From assembly GCF_001908275.1 (NCBI RefSeq), contig NZ_CP018620.1:6386001-6450000 (forward strand): 64,000 nt of DNA. Direction: 5' to 3'. Below are positions 1 through 8,521 of this stretch, one piece after another. Position 1 is the first letter of the stretch; each line of letters starts with the position of its first letter. Under the pieces are notes generated by a model. The model searched no databases. It was not told the origin of the DNA and saw nothing but the letters and a program-made list of their open reading frames with translations. Position numbers and translations under genes: made by a program. The stretch comes from Paenibacillus xylanexedens (GTDB lineage: Bacteria > Bacillota > Bacilli > Paenibacillales > Paenibacillaceae).

Positions 1-549
1 GTAGTGCTGCATGACTTCATAGATGGGATTGCCCGTTAGCACGATGCGCCTGCTTGGTACCCCTTCACTGACCAAATGTTTCTTGCTCTGTTCCGTGTAA
101 GGCATATTAACGGTGGAGATGGCATCAATAACCTTACGATTTTTCTCCTCAGGCACATCCAGGTCGAAGCAACGATTGCCTGCTTCCATATGAATAACAG
201 GAACACCCATGCGCTCAGCCAATATTGCACATAATGCGCTATTGGTATCGCCGAGCAGCAGCAATTTATCGGGCTTCTCCTGCAATATCAGATCTTCCAT
301 CTGCGTAAACATCGAGGATAGCTGTCGTCCCAGAGTGGCCGCTTCATCCTGAAGAACGTAATCCGGTGCGCGCAGGCCCATTTCCTTGAAAAAGAGACCG
401 CTGAGACTTTCCGTGAAGTTCTGTCCCGTATGCACCAGAATATGTTTGGACGCGTACTGGTCCAGCTTGGAGATGATCAGGCTGAGCCGTATGATCTCAG
501 GTCTCGTACCCAGCACCGTCATGATCTTCATCGTAATCCCTGCCTTCAT
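1..549 (-). CDS. wecB: UDP-N-acetylglucosamine 2-epimerase (non-hydrolysing), N-terminal part
   Basis: Only the first 183 codons are in the window; the gene runs off the left edge. Visible family motifs are TVLGTRPEIIR near the N-terminus, LLLGDTNS in the middle and HMEAGNRCFD. The enzyme interconverts UDP-GlcNAc and UDP-ManNAc in the cytoplasm and supplies ManNAc for surface glycans. The ATG at 549 overlaps the stop of the upstream glycosyltransferase as ATGA, which suggests translational coupling; a second in-frame ATG at 531 begins directly with the conserved MKIMTVLGTRPE and is the alternative start. As the last visible gene of the leftmost glycosylation operon it probably provides a sugar donor for the neighbouring transferases (inference). 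Confidence 0.9.
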   Translation of the reverse strand, partial: MKAGITMKIMTVLGTRPEIIRLSLIISKLDQYASKHILVHTGQNFTESLSGLFFKEMGLRAPDYVLQDEAATLGRQLSSMFTQMEDLILQEKPDKLLLLGDTNSALCAILAERMGVPVIHMEAGNRCFDLDVPEEKNRKVIDAISTVNMPYTEQSKKHLVSEGVPSRRIVLTGNPIYEVMQHY

Positions 550-2171
550 CTTGTATTGGAACCCTTGCGCCCTGCTCGGCTACGTCCCGCTTTGGCAGAT
601 TTGCGTCTGCGACTAGCCGATTTCCCCATATGCGGACGCGGTCCCTTCGTTGTACGGGTTCTCCCCTTACGTCTGCCAGTTCCGGAAGTACGTTTCAGCC
701 CCTCACGGTCTCGGCGAGAATGAGGTGCAAGTGGCTTGCGACGACGTTTCCGCGTTTTGCCCCTCTGTTGAATCGGCTTTGCAGCCGGGACAGTACCTGA
801 GGCAGCAGGAGCATCGTGACCCAATGCGATTGGAGGTAATGAGGAATGTGGCAACGCCTGTATGACGGTCAGTGGGAATAATAGTGCTCGAACCGTAGTC
901 GGCTCCAGAACCAGTAAAGTGCGTAGTCCTCCCTCCCCATGGGTATACACAGGTCCATTCGGAGGTTGGATATAAGCAAACCATCCGGGAAAACGCAATA
1001 ACCACTGTGTCACCATCGTATGCAGTTTCGTTCGGTAGGTTTCAACGCCGTAGAGCCTTTCCGCTTCTGTCCGATTACGCCACCCCGTATTCGAGGCCAG
1101 CTCTGCATCATTCAGCAAGGTTGTTGCCAAGGTGACAAGCGCTTCGGTATCACCCGGCGGGGCCAGAAATGCATCACTGCCTACGGATTCCATTAATTCC
1201 TTCAGTCCACCCTGTGCAAAAGCGATGACCGGTTTGGCAAAATAGAGACCCTCCAGTGCGGTCATGCCAAATCCTTCTTTGACCATGCTTGGGATGACCA
1301 GGATATCCATCGCGGTATATGCCAGAGATACGTTCTCTTCAAATGTGGTGAAGGTAAACCGGCGTGAATACCCGGATTTTTTCACCCGTGATACACACTC
1401 GTCGTAATACTTTTTATCCGATGCTGCCCCGATGATCCAGAAGCGACAGCGCGAATGTGTTTCACAGATCCTCAAGGCCATATCCACAAAAGGTTTCAAC
1501 CCTTTGGCATCATATATAAATGAAGAAATATAACCGATACAGGTCTGCGATGATTTGAAACCGAGCTCCTTACGCTTGCGTTCGCGCAGATGAACCCAGC
1601 GGTCCGGTGCTGGTAGCGCGGGTTCCCAAGTTGGGGATATGATGGTCACTTTGTCACCCATGCCGGCTTCCTGGAAAGGGGCTACCGCTGTCTCGGATAT
1701 ACCGATAATCCAATCCGCGTAACGACCAATCATCTGGATCGCCTCGGTTGTATGTTCATTCGTATGAATAATCTCGGTAATCTTCCAGATGATCGGAATC
1801 TGAAGGAACTTTGCCGCTACAGCCGGCATCACATTAACGCAGGTGTTCGTTAACACTATATCGGGAGCAGTCTCCCGTATTAGGGAGACTGCTTCCTGAT
1901 ACGCTGGCGTATGGCGAAGATGCTCCGCATCATCTGCAATGCCCAGGTAAGGTGTGTACACACCGTGAAGCATCGGCAGAGTGCATATTTTGACCTGAAT
2001 GCCGAATCTCCGCGCAAGCCCCGCAAGCTTCCCCTCCTGAGGGACTACGAGCACACATTCAAAGATCGTACCGATCTCTCTCATAAAATGAAGCAGCAGC
2101 TTCTCGGCGCCTGTAATGCTGCGAGTATTGCACACATGTGAAAATAACATCATCTTTGGTTTCGTTGCCAT
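546..2171 (-). CDS. GT4-family glycosyltransferase with a long basic C-terminal tail
   Basis: 541 residues from the ATG at 2171; a GTG at 2219, closer to a GGGAGGAGG site, would add 16 residues, so the start is uncertain. Residues about 1-390 form a GT-B fold: an N-terminal TRSITGAEKLL loop and the C-terminal donor-site motif EGFGMTALEG. From about residue 430 the protein becomes a roughly 100-residue Arg/Lys-rich, probably disordered tail. Such a tail is not normal for cytosolic GT4 enzymes, but basic low-complexity segments recur in the other glycosyltransferases of this window. The gene lies between a CgeB-type gene and wecB in a tightly spaced operon. Acceptor and donor cannot be told from sequence. 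I infer a role in spore-surface glycan synthesis from the neighbours. Confidence 0.85.
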   Translation of the reverse strand: MATKPKMMLFSHVCNTRSITGAEKLLLHFMREIGTIFECVLVVPQEGKLAGLARRFGIQVKICTLPMLHGVYTPYLGIADDAEHLRHTPAYQEAVSLIRETAPDIVLTNTCVNVMPAVAAKFLQIPIIWKITEIIHTNEHTTEAIQMIGRYADWIIGISETAVAPFQEAGMGDKVTIISPTWEPALPAPDRWVHLRERKRKELGFKSSQTCIGYISSFIYDAKGLKPFVDMALRICETHSRCRFWIIGAASDKKYYDECVSRVKKSGYSRRFTFTTFEENVSLAYTAMDILVIPSMVKEGFGMTALEGLYFAKPVIAFAQGGLKELMESVGSDAFLAPPGDTEALVTLATTLLNDAELASNTGWRNRTEAERLYGVETYRTKLHTMVTQWLLRFPGWFAYIQPPNGPVYTHGEGGLRTLLVLEPTTVRALLFPLTVIQALPHSSLPPIALGHDAPAASGTVPAAKPIQQRGKTRKRRRKPLAPHSRRDREGLKRTSGTGRRKGRTRTTKGPRPHMGKSASRRRKSAKAGRSRAGRKGSNTR

Positions 2172-2181
2172 GGCCGCACGG

Positions 2182-2210
2182 ACCCTGTATACGGGTATCC
2201 GATACAGGGT
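2182..2210 (-). other. Hairpin between the ribosome site and ATG of the GT4 gene
   Basis: A perfect 9-bp inverted repeat (ACCCTGTAT / ATACAGGGT, 11-nt loop) lies between the GGGAGGAGG sequence at 2221-2229 and the ATG at 2171. If translation starts at the GTG at 2219, the hairpin is inside the coding sequence. It may affect translation initiation; this is inference. Confidence 0.4.
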
Positions 2211-2237
2211 ACTGTGCACACCTCCTCCCGGCCAGAA

Positions 2238-3377
2238 TTAAGGGAATATGATGGTTAACATTTCATTAATTCTTTTGCCATACGTGTGGTCTTTCAGTGT
2301 ACGTTCAAGTCCACGAAGTGCAATCTCACGGCGTTCCTTTTCATGAGTAAGATAATATTCCACTTTGTCGAGTAACTCCTGCGGCGAGGAATATGTCTCA
2401 ATCTCCACACCCGGTTTGTAGAAGCGCGCAATGTCATCCCGGGCGTCGGTCAGCTGTAGCGTCGTGGACGCGGCAATTTCAAACGTTCTCGGGTTTGGTG
2501 AAGCTGGCGGGATTTTGAGGTGATTATTATTGACGGAATCATCTTCGTGGGATCGATGCAGGTTGATGACAATTTTGGTGCCATTGTACACATCATTGGT
2601 CTCCGGCGGACTCATCCAGCGCCCGAGCTCAATCTTCTCGCCATAGGCAGTATAGTCAGGCAGACGGTCCCACCAAATTCCGTTAAATACCGTATTGTGT
2701 GACATCAACTGAGGCATGATCGGATTGAAGAAGTATACCCGGTTCCAGTAGGCCGAGCCGATAAAGCTGACATCCCGTTTTAACGGGGAAGGAGTTGTAA
2801 TCGGAAAGTAATGATTAGTGAATGCGGCAAAAGGGAGGTAGTGAACGGACGCGCATCCGATTTGTCGATATAGATCGATACAGTTCAGTTCCAACGTGAA
2901 GACATGGTCAAAATGTGTCACAATATCCAGCGTCATATCTGTATAGTACGGATCATCTGTGAGCCAGATCGCCGTCTGAATGCCCGCTTGGCGAATCGCA
3001 TCGATATGATCGATGGGGATATCCATTCCATCCAGCACAAGCACAAGATCAGGACGCGTCTGCAGCGCAATTTCAGAAATCGGTTGACGCGGATCAGAGA
3101 GGGTTACTTGAGCTACCATACCCTGTAGCGTGGCCATAATAGCCTCATCCAACGGGGAGTAAGGGAAGCCTTTACCCGAGGATACATACAGCACGTGAAG
3201 CTGTCGGAAAGGCAACGGTTCCTGTGCACAATTCACAATATAGTTGGCGCGACCACGCAGATATCCTTCTTCCTTACCTGCGTCATATCCGGCATGTTGC
3301 CCATTTTTGCGTGCTTGATCAGCCAGGCTCAGTACGGGTGCATGAATCTTTTTGGTTTTACGGTGTTTGAGAGACAT
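2238..3377 (-). CDS. CgeB-type spore maturation glycosyltransferase (second copy)
   Basis: 379 residues with a good AGGAG site before the ATG. Residues 1-20 are Lys/His/Arg-rich; residues about 20-45 hold the Gly/aromatic motif (AGYDAGKEEGYLRG) shared with several neighbours. The rest is a CgeB-like GT-B protein: an N-terminal DUF3880-type half with WLTDDPYYTD and FIGSAYWNR, and a C-terminal Glyco_trans_1_2-type half with YNGTKIVINLHR and RTFEIAAS. B. subtilis CgeB is a mother-cell protein that acts on the glycosylated outer spore layer. The gene is a paralogue of the upstream gene 3438-4532 and follows it by 60 bp, so both are probably co-transcribed during sporulation (inference). Confidence 0.88.
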   Translation of the reverse strand: MSLKHRKTKKIHAPVLSLADQARKNGQHAGYDAGKEEGYLRGRANYIVNCAQEPLPFRQLHVLYVSSGKGFPYSPLDEAIMATLQGMVAQVTLSDPRQPISEIALQTRPDLVLVLDGMDIPIDHIDAIRQAGIQTAIWLTDDPYYTDMTLDIVTHFDHVFTLELNCIDLYRQIGCASVHYLPFAAFTNHYFPITTPSPLKRDVSFIGSAYWNRVYFFNPIMPQLMSHNTVFNGIWWDRLPDYTAYGEKIELGRWMSPPETNDVYNGTKIVINLHRSHEDDSVNNNHLKIPPASPNPRTFEIAASTTLQLTDARDDIARFYKPGVEIETYSSPQELLDKVEYYLTHEKERREIALRGLERTLKDHTYGKRINEMLTIIFP

Positions 3378-3437
3378 ACCGCCACTCCTTTATTTTTTGG
3401 GATAGTGTTCTTGTTGATGCTGCACTTCAGACGGGGA

Positions 3438-4532
3438 TTACAAATGTTCCAGCAACTGACCGATCCGGCGAGTGAATGTATGCTGGTTCATCGTGGTGAG
3501 AAGTCCACGCCACGCCATCGCCTGTCGTTCTTCTTCATGCTTCAGATAATAGTGGATCTTGCGCTGAAGTTCTGCTGCGTTGGTGAACGTCTCGATGTCA
3601 TATCCCGGCTTATAATAACGGGGTAAATCTGCACGTGCATCCGTAATCTGCATTGTGCCACATGCGCTGATCTCATACGTGCGTGGATTAATCGAGTGAC
3701 CTTTAAGATGATGTGTATTGCGATTGTCTTCCCCATTCTCGCAAGTCCGGTGAATGTTAATGACAATCTTGGCGCCATTGTAATAATCTACTGTCTCTCC
3801 AGGAGCAATCCATCCTTCGTGGATGAAACGGCCTAGTACATCATAGCGTGTCAACCGATTCCACTGGCTACCCGCAATGAATACCTTTTTGTCCGCAAGA
3901 AAAGGGGCCAGCTCATCAAACAAGGCAATCCGGTTCCAGAATCCGGTACCGATAAAACAAATGTCGTGCTGATGCTGCGGTGCCGCGCGCCGCGGTTGAA
4001 ACATGCCTGGATTCACCGCGAGTGGCATATAGATGACCTGGTTCGCTCCATGTCCCAGGTAGAAGGGCACCGCGGCCTCTTCATGCGTGAACACGATATC
4101 ATAGTGCTGGCAAAGGAACGTTGTATCTTCGGTGAAATACGGATCATCCACAAACCACACGGCAGTTCGGATACCGAGTGCACGTATGCCATTCACCTGC
4201 TCTACATGATCTGCGGGGAATACATGCAGACCATTCATGACAAGCACGACATCGGGCCGATGCTGACTGGCTTCCTGCAACATCGCTGCTGGCGATCCAA
4301 CAACGCATTCACGTACAGATTGCTGCAGAGCCAAGGTGACACCTTCATCGATGGCATCGAATCCTTGCGGGATATATAACACCTTCATGTCCCGCAGGAT
4401 CGGTTCAAACATCTGCACCCGCTCCATCATGGCTTGACAGCCGCCGAATCTGCGGCCTTCTGCATATCCGCCGTGGTAAGCCGTTTCCGCTTCGGTCAGC
4501 GGACGGTGCCTTCGTTTTGCCACATTCTTCAC
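3438..4532 (-). CDS. CgeB-type spore maturation glycosyltransferase (first copy)
   Basis: 364 residues starting at a GTG preceded by AAGGAAG. Domain order matches the next gene: a short basic N-terminus (KRRHRPLTEAE), a Gly/aromatic motif (GGYAEGRRFGG) at about residues 20-32, then the CgeB-like fold with WFVDDPYFTED, FIGTGFWNR, YNGAKIVINIHR and RTYEISACG. It is clearly a tandem duplicate of 2238-3377. CgeB relatives are nucleotide-sugar-dependent transferases linked to the outer spore coat; donor and acceptor are unknown. A likely terminator at 4703-4735 lies upstream, so this gene may start its own transcript or depend on read-through from the small-protein genes. Confidence 0.88.
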   Translation of the reverse strand: MKNVAKRRHRPLTEAETAYHGGYAEGRRFGGCQAMMERVQMFEPILRDMKVLYIPQGFDAIDEGVTLALQQSVRECVVGSPAAMLQEASQHRPDVVLVMNGLHVFPADHVEQVNGIRALGIRTAVWFVDDPYFTEDTTFLCQHYDIVFTHEEAAVPFYLGHGANQVIYMPLAVNPGMFQPRRAAPQHQHDICFIGTGFWNRIALFDELAPFLADKKVFIAGSQWNRLTRYDVLGRFIHEGWIAPGETVDYYNGAKIVINIHRTCENGEDNRNTHHLKGHSINPRTYEISACGTMQITDARADLPRYYKPGYDIETFTNAAELQRKIHYYLKHEEERQAMAWRGLLTTMNQHTFTRRIGQLLEHL

Positions 4533-4702
4533 CCTGTCTTCCTTCAGGAGATCTCACTTCCAGACTCTCCCCGAGATTGGTCTTCCCTCTAAAGGATATG
4601 CCTCGGGGTCAGATGCATCATGGACGGGTGTCCTGCAAGGCGCAAAATTGGCGCTTGCCCTCCACATCCGCCTGTACGGGCATGTCCGCTTTTGCGGCGA
4701 TG

Positions 4703-4735
4703 CAAATAACCCGGAGGGATCTGTCCCCCCGGGCT
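4703..4735 (-). terminator. Probable Rho-independent terminator
   Basis: On the minus strand a GC-rich stem (CCCGGGGGGA / TCCCTCCGGG, CAGA loop) is followed by TTATTTG. It lies 50 bp after the small basic gene 4785-5126. The T-run is short, so termination may be partial and allow read-through into the CgeB genes. Confidence 0.5.
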
Positions 4736-4784
4736 AACTGTTAAACAGGTATCATTCCATGCAGGAATAATCCTATCTACTCGG

Positions 4785-5126
4785 TTACTGTGCTTTGTAT
4801 GCCAGCTGATGTCCGTCCTCGAATCCCTTGGCGAAACCCGCGTTGAATCCCTCGTTGTACGCCTCGTTGTATCCCTGGCTGTACGCACCGTCCGGGTTCG
4901 GATCGGTAGGGGTAGCCGGGACGACTGGTTGTACGGGCTTTGGACTCCGGTGCCGCCGTACCGTACGTTTCTTTTTTTTGAGCCACGCACTGCGTCCTTT
5001 AAGTGGGCGTTTGTGAAGAACACGTTTGGCTCTGAGCGCACGCAGCTTGCGAATTTTGCGCAGACGGGCTCCACGGGTTAACAAAGCTCTTTTGGTTCTC
5101 AGTCGTATTTTCTTCTTCTTTAACAT
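4785..5126 (-). CDS. Small basic protein ending in a GYxxxYxxGFxxGF motif
   Basis: 113 residues. The start is set by AGGAGG nine bases before the ATG at 5126. Residues 1-70 are about half Lys/Arg (MLKKKKIRLRTKR at the start); a Pro-rich linker follows; the last 30 residues carry a four-residue Gly/aromatic periodicity (QGYNEAYNEGFNAGF, then KGFEDG). No enzyme domain is visible. The same two parts, a basic segment and the Gly/aromatic motif, are fused to glycosyltransferases elsewhere in this window. This protein may therefore be the stand-alone version, for example a coat-assembly or docking factor (inference). It is the last of four small genes transcribed together. Confidence 0.75.
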   Translation of the reverse strand: MLKKKKIRLRTKRALLTRGARLRKIRKLRALRAKRVLHKRPLKGRSAWLKKKKRTVRRHRSPKPVQPVVPATPTDPNPDGAYSQGYNEAYNEGFNAGFAKGFEDGHQLAYKAQ

Positions 5127-5127
5127 G

Positions 5128-5427
5128 TCAACATTCCTCCTGTATGTCCCGAACGATACGAATTGCACACCCGGGGTCTTTGAGCCACGGCAAGCCAGGC
5201 TCCCCATGCTGGATTCGGGCCAGCCTGATTCCCGTAACCATACGAGACATTTCTGCCTGATAGCGACTCAGCAAACGAATGTTCTCGGCCAGACTGCGGG
5301 CGGATACTTCCGAATGAGCGGTTACACTGGCTACACTGTCCAGAATGCGTGCCAGCGCCTGCTGACTGTGTGCAATGGATTCAATGAGCGCCAGTTTGGC
5401 TTCCTGCTCACGCCGCATCAGACTCAT
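5128..5427 (-). CDS. Small helical protein of the spore-glycosylation operon
   Basis: 99 residues, not recognised. The first 70 residues look helical, with the motif SIAHSQQALARILDSVA; the C-terminus has several Gly/Pro residues and ends in Cys. It shares the pattern IAHSxQQxARxLD with the gene 5789-6076, and more weakly with 5424-5765, so the three appear to be paralogues. Its ATG overlaps the preceding stop (ATGA at 5424-5427) and its stop is followed within two bases by the next ATG, so the block is translationally coupled. No signal peptide or membrane segment is visible. Function unknown. Confidence 0.72.
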   Translation of the reverse strand: MSLMRREQEAKLALIESIAHSQQALARILDSVASVTAHSEVSARSLAENIRLLSRYQAEMSRMVTGIRLARIQHGEPGLPWLKDPGCAIRIVRDIQEEC

Positions 5428-5765
5428 TTTCCCATGTCTCCCAGATCCATGCCGCCAAACATGCCACCGTCCATACCGCCGCCATCTTCGCTATCGTTCT
5501 GCACCATCACCGCTTTGAGATTGTTGCACAGTCCGGTCTCCATCCGGGTTAATCCTTCCAGCAATTCCACCAGCTGATCATGCATTTTAAGCGGCTCGCC
5601 TACCTGATCCCCATGCGTCAGAAAGGTATCCCCATTCAAATGATTCAGCGTCCAGTTCCGTACCTTCTCGGCCTCAATCGCCTTTGCCTCCAGAATCAGG
5701 GCAATATTCCACTGCATTTTGGCTGCTGCGTCCAGCATCAGAATGAGACTCTGTTCTCTACTCAT
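5424..5765 (-). CDS. Small helical protein with Gly/Met/Asp-rich tail
   Basis: 113 residues, not recognised. The N-terminal 50 residues are helical (LMLDAAAKMQWNIALILEAK), followed by another helical segment (HDQLVELLEGLTRMETGLC) and a low-complexity tail rich in Gly, Met and Asp (GGGMDGGMFGGMDLGDMGK). The helical part is loosely like its two neighbours. It overlaps the next gene by 4 bp and sits 23 bp after the previous one. The Gly-rich tail would suit a coat or assembly protein, but this is inference. Confidence 0.7.
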   Translation of the reverse strand: MSREQSLILMLDAAAKMQWNIALILEAKAIEAEKVRNWTLNHLNGDTFLTHGDQVGEPLKMHDQLVELLEGLTRMETGLCNNLKAVMVQNDSEDGGGMDGGMFGGMDLGDMGK

Positions 5766-5788
5766 GTTCCATCACCCGCCTTCCGGGC

Positions 5789-6076
5789 TTATTCTTCCTC
5801 TTGAACCGCGATCTCCCGCATGACTTGGGTCAGCGTTTCGGCTACAGCCTCTTCCAGATCTGCAAGGCCCCCCAAGTAAGAGATAATGCTTTTGTTGATT
5901 TGCCCAGAGCTATCCAGCAGACCGTCAACGCCATCCAACTCCGGTTCGATATCTGGCAAATGATTGATGATTTCAGACATGCGTACAGCGACTTGGCGTT
6001 TGGCATCCAGCACACGTGCGATCTGCTGGTGAGAGTGTGCAATATGTGTGATGATTTCATCGATTTTGCTCTGCAT
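5789..6076 (-). CDS. Small helical protein, first gene of the left glycosylation operon
   Basis: 95 residues; the ATG at 6076 follows a strong AAGGAGGAGG site. All-helical and acidic toward the C-terminus. It contains HIAHSHQQIARVLDAKR, matching the motif of 5128-5427. No membrane segment or signal is visible. It is the first of a run of minus-strand genes (four small proteins, then CgeB, CgeB, GT4, wecB). Function unknown; a spore role is inferred only from the operon. Confidence 0.72.
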   Translation of the reverse strand: MQSKIDEIITHIAHSHQQIARVLDAKRQVAVRMSEIINHLPDIEPELDGVDGLLDSSGQINKSIISYLGGLADLEEAVAETLTQVMREIAVQEEE

Positions 6077-6111
6077 GGTCCTCCTCCTTACCGTCACGGC
6101 CTGCTTCACCC

Positions 6112-6166
6112 ATAGAAAAACCCGGCCTATCAGCATTTGCCTGTTACAGCATATGCCGGGCCGGGA
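6112..6166 (-). terminator. Terminator after the ABC importer operon
   Basis: On the minus strand CCCGGCC and GGCCGGG enclose a 31-nt loop and are followed by TTTTTC, 32 bp after the ATPase stop. It separates the importer from the small spore-operon genes. Confidence 0.7.
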
Positions 6167-6197
6167 TCGTCAGTTACTAAAGCTTGCGCCTATATCG

Positions 6198-6950
6198 TCA
6201 GATGACATAACTCCAGTCGGAAGAATATCGACTGAGGAATTGGCGAGTACGTTCCTGCTTGGGACGTACAAACACCTCTTCCGGGGTTCCTTCCTCCACA
6301 ACGGAACCTCCATCCATGAAAACAACCCGATTTGCCACCTCACGGGCAAACCCCATTTCATGGGTGACTACAATCATGGTAATCCCCTCTTGAGCAATGG
6401 AGCGGATGACAGACAACACTTCTCCCACAAGCTCAGGGTCCAGCGCCGAGGTCGGTTCATCAAACAAAATCACTTCGGGATTCAGTGCCAATGCTCTGGC
6501 GATGCCAACCCGTTGCTGTTGTCCACCTGACAACATACTTGGATACTCATTGATTTTGGCAGACAGTCCGACTTGTTCAAGCACGCGCAAGGCACGCGTA
6601 CGGGCAGCGGCTTTGGACATTTTCTGGGCAATAATTAAACCTTCCGTTACGTTATCCAGCACCGTCTTGTGTTTGAACAGATTATAATGCTGGAATACCA
6701 TCGCCGTTTTTCGTCTCAACTGCACAATGTCATGTTTGCGTGCATGCTTGCAATCGACGGTCAATCCACTGATCTGAACCTCGCCCTCATCGGCACGTTC
6801 CAGAAAATTGACGCAGCGCAGCAGCGTTGTTTTGCCTGATCCACTCGGTCCAAGGATCGCTACGACATCGCCCTGTTCCACGGTCAGATCAATTCCCTTC
6901 AATACTTCCTGCTTGCCAAAAGTTTTGTGTATGTTGGTTAGTGTAATCAT
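6198..6950 (-). CDS. Amino-acid ABC transporter ATPase (cystine/polar amino acid type)
   Basis: 250 residues with all ABC ATPase motifs: [11 protein letters not shown] (Walker A), LSGGQQQR (signature), [13 protein letters not shown] (Walker B) and the switch His in VVTHEMG. Length and motifs are those of the GlnQ/TcyN group that powers polar amino-acid uptake. It overlaps the upstream permease by 4 bp and ends a four-gene operon made of a binding lipoprotein, two permeases and this ATPase. Two unlike permeases plus one ATPase is the arrangement of the B. subtilis TcyJKLMN L-cystine importer, so cystine is the best guess. Related systems carry other amino acids, and substrate cannot be proved from sequence. 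Confidence 0.92.
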   Translation of the reverse strand: MITLTNIHKTFGKQEVLKGIDLTVEQGDVVAILGPSGSGKTTLLRCVNFLERADEGEVQISGLTVDCKHARKHDIVQLRRKTAMVFQHYNLFKHKTVLDNVTEGLIIAQKMSKAAARTRALRVLEQVGLSAKINEYPSMLSGGQQQRVGIARALALNPEVILFDEPTSALDPELVGEVLSVIRSIAQEGITMIVVTHEMGFAREVANRVVFMDGGSVVEEGTPEEVFVRPKQERTRQFLSRYSSDWSYVI

Positions 6951-7657
6951 GACACGCCTCCTTTGCTGTACACGGCAACCCGACGTTCAAGCAGAGCAGT
7001 GATCCGCTCGGCAATGATGGTCAGCCCCCAATAGATAAACGCTGCGGCGATAAAGGCCTCCAGAAACTTCAGACTGACGGATGCCACCACATCCGCTTTA
7101 CCGAGTATATCCATCTGAGACACGGTAAAAGCGAGTGTTGATCCATGCAGGAACCCAACAAACATACTGCACAGGTTAGGCAATACCGCCCCGATCGCTT
7201 GAGGGATGATGATGCGCCTTAAAGCCTGGAATGTGCTCATACCTACAGCGTGAGCCGCCTCCATCTGGCCGATATCCACAGCAAGAATGCCTGAACGGAT
7301 AATCTCGGACATATAAGCGCCCGCAGTGAGGGAGAAAGCAATCAGTACAAATACGAGAATTGGAATCGACGAGGATTGGAAAGCCCAACCGTAACGTTCC
7401 GACAGCTTATCGATAATCATCGGAATACCGTAATAGATGAGGAATAGATGCATCAGCATCGGTGTTCCACGCAAGAATGAAACGTAGAAGTCAGCAATGC
7501 GGTGAATCCACCGCACGCGATAGATACGGATTAGAGCTGTAGCCAGACCGATTCCGAAGCCTGCAATCAACGGAACAATCGTAATGACGAGTGTCAGTGG
7601 CAATGCCTTCAGGATTTGAAAAAAAGATGTATAGATAAACTGGAGATCAATCGACAT
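6947..7657 (-). CDS. Amino-acid ABC transporter permease (TcyM-like)
   Basis: 236 residues, inner-membrane permease of the HisM/GlnP type with about five membrane segments. The EAA-type loop is visible as [22 protein letters not shown], contacting the ATPase. The ATG at 7657 follows GGGGTGAG. The gene overlaps the ATPase gene (ATGA) and is separated from the other permease by an 85-bp interspersed repeat. It probably forms a heterodimeric channel with 7743-8498. Confidence 0.9.
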   Translation of the reverse strand: MSIDLQFIYTSFFQILKALPLTLVITIVPLIAGFGIGLATALIRIYRVRWIHRIADFYVSFLRGTPMLMHLFLIYYGIPMIIDKLSERYGWAFQSSSIPILVFVLIAFSLTAGAYMSEIIRSGILAVDIGQMEAAHAVGMSTFQALRRIIIPQAIGAVLPNLCSMFVGFLHGSTLAFTVSQMDILGKADVVASVSLKFLEAFIAAAFIYWGLTIIAERITALLERRVAVYSKGGVS

Positions 7658-7685
7658 ATGCTCACCCCGCTATTCGTTTCAGTGA

Positions 7686-7770
7686 GAGTTCAAAAAGTCT
7701 GGTTTTCAGTACCGAGAAGATGCCGCCAGGCATGATTCGTAATCAAAAGCGGACTTTTTGAACAACCTCT
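7686..7770. repeat. Short interspersed repeat, family 2, deleted copy
   Basis: About 80 bp bounded by GTTCAAAAAGTC and GACTTTTTGAAC. The sequences beside both ends (TTTTCAGTACCGAGAAGATG, and GCATGATTCGTAATCAAAAG) reappear at the ends of the longer copy at 26539-26751, so this is the same element with its middle lost. The right end lies inside the 3' end of the permease gene 7743-8498 and supplies its last codons and stop. Confidence 0.75.
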
Positions 7771-8498
7771 TTCAGGCGTTTGGCTCGAATTGCCGGTTTG
7801 TGTACAACTCTTTTGCGTTCATGACGCTGGAGTCTGCGTTCTGCAAAGGCGAATCCTTTTTCAAGCACAATAACAATGACATAATAGACCACAGACAGAC
7901 TGATATACACTTCAAGTGCATGCGATGTAGCCGAAATTAACGTCTGCCCTCTGCCCACCATATCCATGACACCAATGGAGAAGGCCAAAGAAGTATCCTT
8001 CAATGAACCGATTAACGTATTGGCCATGTTCGGAAAAGCAACAATCAGTGCCTGCGGAACAACAATCCGCCGAAAAGACTGGAATGTGGTCATACCCGCA
8101 GCATAGGCAGCTTCCGTCTGACCTTTATCCACACTGCGCACCGCTCCGCGAAAGATCTCGGCAAAGGATGCCGCGTCACTAAGCGCATAGGTCACAATGA
8201 CAAATAACAACGGGTCGGTCCTCGACAGGTCGATGCCAATGGGTTTGAGCAACTCGGGAAGTCCGTAATACACCAGGAACAATTTGATCAGGATCGGTGT
8301 GCCCCGCATGAATGAGACGTACAGGGTAGCCAACTGGCTTAGTACCGGAATCCGATACAGCCGGGGAACGGCCAGAAGCACGCCGCCCACCAGTCCAAGC
8401 ACGATGGAACCACCCAGTACAATCAGTGTTATATGCAAATATCGTAGCAGTTCCGGGATGAAATCCAGAACCAATGACAGATCAAATGATTTTCCCAT
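7743..8498 (-). CDS. Amino-acid ABC transporter permease (TcyL-like)
   Basis: 251 residues; HisM/GlnP-type permease with the loop EAAYAAGMTTFQSFRRIVVPQA. It is about 15-25 residues longer than its partner because of a basic C-terminal tail. The last eight residues (EVVQKVRF) and the stop are encoded by the terminal inverted repeat of an interspersed element, so the native C-terminus was replaced by insertion. The tail lies after the last membrane segment on the cytoplasmic side and is probably tolerated. It follows the binding-protein gene by 23 bp. Confidence 0.9.
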   Translation of the reverse strand: MGKSFDLSLVLDFIPELLRYLHITLIVLGGSIVLGLVGGVLLAVPRLYRIPVLSQLATLYVSFMRGTPILIKLFLVYYGLPELLKPIGIDLSRTDPLLFVIVTYALSDAASFAEIFRGAVRSVDKGQTEAAYAAGMTTFQSFRRIVVPQALIVAFPNMANTLIGSLKDTSLAFSIGVMDMVGRGQTLISATSHALEVYISLSVVYYVIVIVLEKGFAFAERRLQRHERKRVVHKPAIRAKRLKEVVQKVRF

Positions 8499-8521
8499 TA
8501 CCGCCGCACACCTTTCTCAGA

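Noticed and set aside
4589..5081. Overlapping frames on both strands around the small basic gene
   Set aside because: Only the frame 4785-5126 has an AGGAGG site and the Gly/aromatic motif seen in neighbouring proteins; the others are shadows of its biased codons.
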